A stretch of 47,985 bases of DNA, from assembly GCA_041395165.1 (NCBI GenBank), contig JAWLBA010000011.1:1-47985 (forward strand), given 5' to 3'. The stretch is from JAIBCM01 sp041395165 (lineage in GTDB: Bacteria > Verrucomicrobiota > Verrucomicrobiia > JADLBR01 > JAIBCM01). The notes beneath the pieces were generated by a model that had not been told where the DNA came from, made no database searches, and worked only from the letters and a program-made list of their open reading frames with translations. Below, one piece after another: positions 42,925-47,985 of the stretch. The translations under genes and the position numbers were made by a program. The first letter of the stretch is position 1. Each line of letters begins with the position of its first letter.

Positions 42925-44340
42925 TTATAACAACGGCGCCAGAGGTCGAAATGCGGCTTCAACCAATTTTTGTTTCCAAGGTCGTTTTTGAAAAATAGCA
43001 AATTTAATCTCTTTCGATTTTTTAAAATCATCTTCTAACACCTGAGATAAAAAATGATTTTGCTCTTCTGAACGCACCAGTACATTGAGTTCAAAATTCA
43101 ATCGCATGGAACGATTGTCCAAATTTGCCGATCCTACCATTAACCAATCTTGATCCATGATCGCCACTTTAGAATGATTGATACCACAAGAATACTCAAA
43201 CAATCTCACACCCGAATGCAGCAAATCCTCATAAAACGAACGTCCCACCCGCACTAAATAGGGGTGCTCATTTTTTTCAGAAACCAACAAACGAACTTCC
43301 ACCCCTCGCGAGGCACAAATGGCTAAAGCCGTCAAAAGCACTTCATTAGGAACAAAATAACCAGAAGTTAACCAAACCCGCTCTTTTGCATGATTCAACA
43401 TAGTCACCAAAGAACGTTGCAACGGCTCATAATTTAAATCGGGTCCACCTGCCAAAACCTGTACTGGGCAAGAAGTTTCATTTTTTTGCGTCCTTATAGT
43501 TTCTGGTAAACGTTTATCTGTTGCAAAATACCAATCATTGGCAAAAGAATCCTCCAAAACATGCACTACCGGACCACTTAATTGCATTTGAACATCACGC
43601 CAAGTTCCCAAATTTTTATCGCTTCCTTCATACTCACGTCCCAAATTCATGCCTCCCACAAAAGCAATTTCATGATCAATTATTTGCACTTTTCGATGAT
43701 TTCTCAAATTCAAAAAAAAGCGATTGCGCCAAATATTAAACGATTGAAACCAGGAAAACTCCCCTCCTGCTTTAATCAAAGGATCAAAAAAATTTTGATT
43801 TAAACCCCAAGACCCCATCTCATCCAACAAAATCCGAACCTTCACACCTCTTCGAGCGGCATCCACAGCCAAACTCAAAAACCTTTTACCCACTTCATCA
43901 TCTCGCCAAATGTAAAACTGTATATGAATAACCTGCTGAGCCTGTTTCATAGCCATTTCCAACGCAGGATAAAAATGGCACGCATCTAACAAAACCTTGA
44001 CTGAATTAGAAACGCTACAGGGCAAGCGATTAATCTGCACCAATGTTTTTAAAAACAACTGATCTTTCTCAGAAATCGTTGTCCCCAGATCATCCAGAAG
44101 CGTTTTTCCCATTTTTAGAGAACGATGCGCACGAAACACTTCACGTCGCTTTAATCGTTTGCGCTTCATACGATCTGTTCCAATCAACAAATAAAATAAA
44201 GCGCCAATATAAGGAAAAAGAATAATTGCCCATAACCAGGCCAATGTCGAAACAGGACGTTTTTTCAACAACAACAAGTGCGGAATGGTCAATAAACTTA
44301 TTCCATAAGCAATTAAAGACCAAATCCACTCGGTTTTCAT
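42925..44340 (-). CDS. cls: Cardiolipin synthase (phospholipase D superfamily)
   Basis: 471 residues. Two N-terminal membrane segments (about 8-25 and 32-54) followed by two HKD motifs: NHRKVQIIDHEIAFVGGMN (H215, K217) and NHSKVAIMDQDWLMVGSANLD (H389, K391). Condenses phosphatidylglycerol molecules, or an equivalent donor, into cardiolipin at the inner membrane. Length and layout match ClsA. It starts 3 bp after the metG stop and is probably co-transcribed with it. Confidence 0.93.
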   Translation of the reverse strand: MKTEWIWSLIAYGISLLTIPHLLLLKKRPVSTLAWLWAIILFPYIGALFYLLIGTDRMKRKRLKRREVFRAHRSLKMGKTLLDDLGTTISEKDQLFLKTLVQINRLPCSVSNSVKVLLDACHFYPALEMAMKQAQQVIHIQFYIWRDDEVGKRFLSLAVDAARRGVKVRILLDEMGSWGLNQNFFDPLIKAGGEFSWFQSFNIWRNRFFLNLRNHRKVQIIDHEIAFVGGMNLGREYEGSDKNLGTWRDVQMQLSGPVVHVLEDSFANDWYFATDKRLPETIRTQKNETSCPVQVLAGGPDLNYEPLQRSLVTMLNHAKERVWLTSGYFVPNEVLLTALAICASRGVEVRLLVSEKNEHPYLVRVGRSFYEDLLHSGVRLFEYSCGINHSKVAIMDQDWLMVGSANLDNRSMRLNFELNVLVRSEEQNHFLSQVLEDDFKKSKEIKFAIFQKRPWKQKLVEAAFRPLAPLL

Positions 44341-44343
44341 AAC

Positions 44344-45843
44344 TCAACTTTCTTCCACACGAGGAAAAAGCACTTCAGGCAATGCCAACTTAAAACCGGA
44401 CCAATCTTTTGGACTCGTCATTGCTTTTGGCCAAATCAATTTTTCGTTCTCAAGACCCAGCTGTTTTTGAATACGTTTCGAAATATTCGGCATCATAGGT
44501 TCGATTAATAAACTAATACGATAAATTACTTCAATCAACGAGCTCATAACCTCTTCTAGCTTTTCGCTAGCTGACGAATCTTTTGCTAATTTCCAAGGAG
44601 CAGTCTCTTCCACATATTGATTGGCTCGTTGAATCAATCGCCATACTTTCTCCAAAGCCAAATGAATTTCATAACGATCCATTTTTTGAGCATACTCTTC
44701 AAAGATATTTTTTGACAGTTGCAACAAACTTTCATTCGGTTTTGTTTTAGGCACAACACCATTATAATAACGCTGTAACATCGCCAAAGAACGATTAACC
44801 AAATTACCTAAATCATTTGCCAAATCGCTTCGATAACGTTGCGCAAATTGTTCCAGAGAAAAATCCGCATCATGTCCTACCGACATCTCTCGCAACACAT
44901 AATAACGAAACGCATCCGCTCCATACGTTTCGATCAACTGAAGCGGGTCGACTACGTTCCCCGTAGATTTACTCATTTTCTCACCAGAAATTTGCCACCA
45001 TCCATGCACCAAAAATTGTTTCGGCAATGGCAAATCTAAGGCTTTCAACATAATCGGCCAATAAACCGCATGCGCCGGGATCAAAATATCTTTTCCAATC
45101 ACATGCAAATCTGCTGGCCAATGATTATCTGCAAAAGAAACGTAATTTACCAAAGCATCAAACCAAACATAAGTCACATAACCTTCATCAAACGGCAAAG
45201 GAATGCCCCAAGCCAAACGGTTTTTAGGACGCGAAATACAAAGATCATTCAACGGCTTTTCCAATGCGCCCAAAACTTCGTTGCGACGAAACGCCGGCGT
45301 AATCCAATCCGGATGTTGCCGAATATAATCGCGCAACCAATCTTGATAGTGGGATAACTTAAAAAAATAATTGGGTTCTTTAGTATGAATCACCTCCCCA
45401 TAAATCTCCGGCCACTTCCCATCCGGCGTCTTTTCTTTTTCCGTAACAAATTGTTCCTGTCGCAAACTGTAATAACCTTCGTGCTCTTGAAAGTAGATTA
45501 ATTTTTCGTCGTAAAGCTGTTGCAAAAATTGGCGCACAACTTTTTGATGATTCGCATCGGTCGTGCGCACAAATTGGCTATAATCAATTGCTAGCTTTTC
45601 CCACATCGCCTGGAAATAACCACTATACTCATCGCAAAATGCTTGAGGCGAAATGCCTTTAACCTGAGCTGATTGTTGCACTTTTTGTCCATGCTCATCC
45701 ACTCCAGTCAGAAAAAAAACTTCTTTTCCACGATTTCGTTGATAACGCCCAATCGTATCAGTTAAAACTTTTTCATACGCATGCCCCAAATGGGGTTTAC
45801 CATTCACGTAATCAATTGCCGTTGTCAGAAAAAATGATTCCAT
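44344..45843 (-). CDS. metG: Methionine--tRNA ligase (short, zinc-less form)
   Basis: Charges tRNA-Met (EC 6.1.1.10). 499 residues. The HIGH motif is HLGHAYE near the N-terminus (residues 18-24) and KMSKS is intact (GEKMSKSTGNVVDP, about residue 290). The zinc-knuckle insertion has lost its cysteines: GYYSLRQEQFVTEKE, then GKWPEIYGEV where CxxC pairs normally occur. There is no C-terminal tRNA-binding (EMAP-like) domain. Both features occur in short-form MetRS of some lineages. It is followed by cls with a 3-bp gap. Confidence 0.95.
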   Translation of the reverse strand: MESFFLTTAIDYVNGKPHLGHAYEKVLTDTIGRYQRNRGKEVFFLTGVDEHGQKVQQSAQVKGISPQAFCDEYSGYFQAMWEKLAIDYSQFVRTTDANHQKVVRQFLQQLYDEKLIYFQEHEGYYSLRQEQFVTEKEKTPDGKWPEIYGEVIHTKEPNYFFKLSHYQDWLRDYIRQHPDWITPAFRRNEVLGALEKPLNDLCISRPKNRLAWGIPLPFDEGYVTYVWFDALVNYVSFADNHWPADLHVIGKDILIPAHAVYWPIMLKALDLPLPKQFLVHGWWQISGEKMSKSTGNVVDPLQLIETYGADAFRYYVLREMSVGHDADFSLEQFAQRYRSDLANDLGNLVNRSLAMLQRYYNGVVPKTKPNESLLQLSKNIFEEYAQKMDRYEIHLALEKVWRLIQRANQYVEETAPWKLAKDSSASEKLEEVMSSLIEVIYRISLLIEPMMPNISKRIQKQLGLENEKLIWPKAMTSPKDWSGFKLALPEVLFPRVEES

Positions 45844-45860
45844 GCCCTATTCCATAGCTA

Positions 45861-45890
45861 AAAAAAACAGCCCAGGCAACTGGGCTGTTT
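45861..45890 (-). terminator. Rho-independent terminator (strong, possibly bidirectional)
   Basis: A perfect 9-bp stem ACAGCCCAG / CTGGGCTGT around GCAA (45867-45888), followed on the minus strand by seven T. It ends the transcript of the adhesin-like gene at 45914-47023 and lies just upstream of metG. Confidence 0.85.
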
Positions 45891-45913
45891 GAATTTTATC
45901 ATGAATCAGATGA

Positions 45914-47023
45914 TTACATGGCTGCTAAAATAGCTATGATTTTAGTTGAGACAGTAACATCCACATTTATAGGCCCAGCCGCGCTTGCGCTTTGGCTCAC
46001 TTGTATGGCAAAGATATCACCAACATTTGCTTTCTGCATAACATTTAACCTAGAATAGGTGACACCACCGCTAGAATCAGCAATATCCGAAGCGACAACT
46101 TGCGGACCAGCCGCGGTTATTTTCACCAGATCAACTCTTAAAGAATCATCTGGCGCGCCGCTTAATCCTGTCGTATCCCATTTCGCTGTAACATTGAACT
46201 CATACACCCCTGCGTCTGTAATCGTTAAGTGGTCAGGACTCGCTGCACTAAAGAGACCTCTCGTATCGACTTCAGGAGTAGGATTAAATGAAACTATTGA
46301 AGCAGAGCCTAACAATACCGCAAAACTCGTTCGACTAATCTGTGCCACTGCTGCAATAGGCAAATCGTCAGGTGAAATCGCTCCGGGTTTAATCTCAGGC
46401 GAAAATTCAACATGCAAAGTTGGAGGATTTCCGGAACTACTTTCCTTACTGTTAAAGTCTATCTCATCTGAATCTGAATCAGGCGTAATCACAAAACCAT
46501 TATTTGGCGATTCGCCTGTGAGCCATTTTTTAACAATAGGCGTTACATCCACATCCACGAAATTGCCTTTAGTAAAAGTATTCGTAAGTTGAATAAAAAT
46601 ACGATTTGCCCCACTAGCTACAGGCAATACTGAACTAGTCTCATCCCAGTAGCCCGCTGGATCATCTACTTGCCCTTTGATTTTCTTACCCGACAAACCA
46701 TATAACCTTAAACTTACTTTAAAATCATAGTTAGTCAGAGGAGGGAATAAAGCCGGTATAGGAAGCGCAGAGAGATCGAATTTTAAATAAACTCGAGAAG
46801 CGCTACTACCGCCAAATGTTAGTTGCTGCGCAACAGCTGCTCTTGAAGGAAATTAGCACCGGTGTAAGTGTCATCAGTGGCTGAAGTTCAACCGCTTTAG
46901 GGAGATCATTGAAACTGCTAACAGCCCCAAGATCATGAGAGATTGAACAAATTTTGACCAATTGCTATTCAAAAAAACATAACGATTTTTTTGAATAGTG
47001 TTGCAATGAAACGACGTTTTCAT
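45914..47023 (-). pseudogene. Secreted DNRLRE-domain adhesin-like protein, three frameshifts near the N-terminus
   Basis: The ATG at 47023 begins MKTSFHCNTIQKN and a signal-like segment (FVQSLMILGLLAVSMIS). The frame then shifts near 46892 (KAVELQP), 46876 (TDDTYTGANFLQEQLLRSN) and 46826 (LTFGGSSASRVYLKFDLSALP). The three shifts sum to zero, which returns to the frame of the intact 3' part running to 45914. The first 190 residues resemble DNRLRE/CBM96-type modules (SRVYLKFDLS, DVDVTPIVKKWLTGES, GFVITPDSDS); the C-terminal 120 residues look like a C1q/TNF-like jelly roll (DAGVYEFNVTAKWD). Predicted extracellular. A strong terminator follows. Confidence 0.65.
46965..46998. repeat. Perfect 13-bp inverted repeat inside the leader of the adhesin-like gene
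   Basis: CTATTCAAAAAAA (46965-46977), 8-nt spacer, TTTTTTTGAATAG (46986-46998). It lies in the first 20 codons of the gene that starts at 47023. In the transcript it would form an AU-rich hairpin 25 nt after the start codon. Confidence 0.5.
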
Positions 47024-47216
47024 ACGGGAGATACCTTTCTTATTTAGTTTTTTTAATAGTAATCAATTTCTTTTTTCATAGTTTATTTTGAGGTTTTTTA
47101 ATGTTAATGAAGTGATTTATCTCTCATAATTTACCATTGGTTTTAATGTTCGTCAAAATCGGTTAAAACCTATAAATTTAAGAAATAAAACAATAGACCC
47201 CACTTGCCTTTTACTA

Positions 47217-47240
47217 TTAAAAAAGGCCCAACTTGGGATA
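47217..47240 (-). terminator. Weak terminator after the collagen-like gene
   Basis: On the minus strand CCCAAGTTGGG is followed by CC and six T, 20 bp after the stop at 47258. The stem is only 4-5 bp. The remaining non-coding DNA (47024-47216) is A+T-rich with no clear feature besides the presumed promoter of the adhesin-like gene. Confidence 0.3.
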
Positions 47241-47257
47241 ATCCTTTATCTGAATAA

Positions 47258-47985
47258 TTAGGGGCAAACCCAATGCATCATGAAATTGGCAGTTACTATA
47301 GCCAAGCTGGCTCCCGAATTTTGAAAAGCTTTAGCAGTCATATACTCACCTACATTTAAATATACTAAGGCTGTTAAGTTCTGCTCTGTATAATTTCCCG
47401 TTATAGGCAGTGTCGTTTGTGATGCTACTTGGATCACATTATTTTTAGAAATGCTAGCTTTTCGATAACCAACAATAGAAACATTCCATAAAACTTGAAG
47501 AGTCACTTGATAATAACCAGAAACAGAAGCCGTCAACCGATCCAAATTCATAGGTCCATGCAAATTAGCCGTATCAAAAGCCTCAGTGTCATCGAATATA
47601 ATATTAATAATATTGTCTGATCCTAAAAATTGAACTTCTCGATAAGCATTTACCACTGGTAACGTTGCAAACTTACTGGTATTGATTGAGCCATTGACAA
47701 TTTTATTGCTAGTAACCGCGTTATCCGCCAGATCAATATTAGAAACAGATCCATTAACAATCTTAAGACTTGTCACACTCGAATCAGCCAAATCTACGGT
47801 TCCTACAGAACCATCCAAAATTTTTGCACTGTTTACAGCATTATCTTTAATTTGTGGATCAGGATAAGTTCCTGTTAAATCTCCCCCAGCAGGCGCATTT
47901 AAAAAATTTGTTCCAGGAGGCCCTACTTCACCTTGTGGTCCTTGCGCTCCTGGCAATCCATCTGCACCAGCCGGTCCTTGCGGCC
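47258..47985 (-). CDS. Collagen-like secreted/surface protein, C-terminal part (5' end beyond right edge)
   Basis: The frame is open to the right edge and begins inside a collagen-like Gly-X-Y stretch (GPAGADGLPGAQGPQGEVGPPG). Then comes NAPAGGDLTGTYPDPQI, a tail-fibre-like motif, three 20-residue repeats (DNAVNSAKILDGSVGTVDLA type) that probably form a beta-helix or trimeric stalk, and a C-terminal C1q-like head of about 125 residues (REVQFLGSD to MMHWVCP) with SGYYQVTLQVLW. Layout is that of a trimeric fibre: collagen stalk, repeat shaft, globular head. Signal peptide and full length lie outside the window. Confidence 0.8.
   Translation of the reverse strand, partial: PQGPAGADGLPGAQGPQGEVGPPGTNFLNAPAGGDLTGTYPDPQIKDNAVNSAKILDGSVGTVDLADSSVTSLKIVNGSVSNIDLADNAVTSNKIVNGSINTSKFATLPVVNAYREVQFLGSDNIINIIFDDTEAFDTANLHGPMNLDRLTASVSGYYQVTLQVLWNVSIVGYRKASISKNNVIQVASQTTLPITGNYTEQNLTALVYLNVGEYMTAKAFQNSGASLAIVTANFMMHWVCP
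47666..47845 (-). repeat. Three tandem 60-bp coding repeats
   Basis: Encode three 20-residue units: DNAVNSAKILDGSVGTVDLA, DSSVTSLKIVNGSVSNIDLA and DNAVTSNKIVNGSINTSKFA. The protein repeat is clear; the DNA has diverged, so the duplication is not recent. Confidence 0.8.

Overview
The window is ordinary bacterial chromosome with a moderate A+T bias, densely coded on both strands. Gene content points to the PVC group, most likely a Verrucomicrobiota: a 31-residue AURKAIP1/COX24-type ribosomal mini-protein, a DUF6941 protein, a lipoprotein ending in a cysteine-containing domain I associate with that phylum, a zinc-less short MetG, and secreted DNRLRE and collagen-like proteins. This placement is inference from family knowledge; there is no rRNA here.

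Layout. 1-9.6 kb: a Pro/Ala-rich protein cut by the left edge, a lipoprotein, ppdK-plsC, the overlapping leftward run M50-like membrane protease / EIIA (amber-interrupted) / argS / NUDIX, rpsT, tRNA-Thr, a small membrane protein and a polysaccharide deacetylase. 9.6-13.3 kb: lipA, a YfcD-like NUDIX gene, a YycJ/WalJ-like hydrolase and rpoN, all recognisable and all carrying several single-base frameshifts. 13.3-20.6 kb: aroE, prepilin peptidase, an ICMT-like methyltransferase, ligA, a LysM protein, and a secreted NHL/FG-GAP protein with one frameshift. 20.6-25.6 kb: nirA-type reductase / yeast-type cytosine deaminase / bioB (one coupled unit), the COX24 mini-protein, FtsB/DivIC, an AguB-like amidase with a DUF6941 gene. 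25.6-31.1 kb: a transposase remnant, a lipoprotein and a 1490-residue Sec-exported RHS/YD-repeat protein. 31.2-34.2 kb: a DEDD exonuclease, glgC, a palindromic interspersed repeat, and an A-type Fe-S carrier. 33.9-38.6 kb: a promoter and c-di-AMP (ydaO-type) riboswitch ahead of trkH, a PLP enzyme, a secreted protein and a cell-wall amidase. 38.6-45.8 kb: mdh-prc-rsmA operon, tRNA-Asp, metG-cls. 45.9-48 kb: two secreted adhesin-like genes, the second cut by the right edge.

Most notable points: (1) the c-di-AMP aptamer with a strong promoter and an operator-like inverted repeat ahead of a potassium transporter; (2) the RHS protein with an unassigned 198-residue tail followed 15 bp later by a small lipoprotein, a candidate secreted toxin/immunity pair; (3) a fungal-type (Fcy1-like) cytosine deaminase in a bacterial operon; (4) a sharply bounded patch of frameshifts hitting four adjacent housekeeping genes on both strands, which looks more like a sequence-quality problem or very recent block decay than gene-by-gene inactivation.
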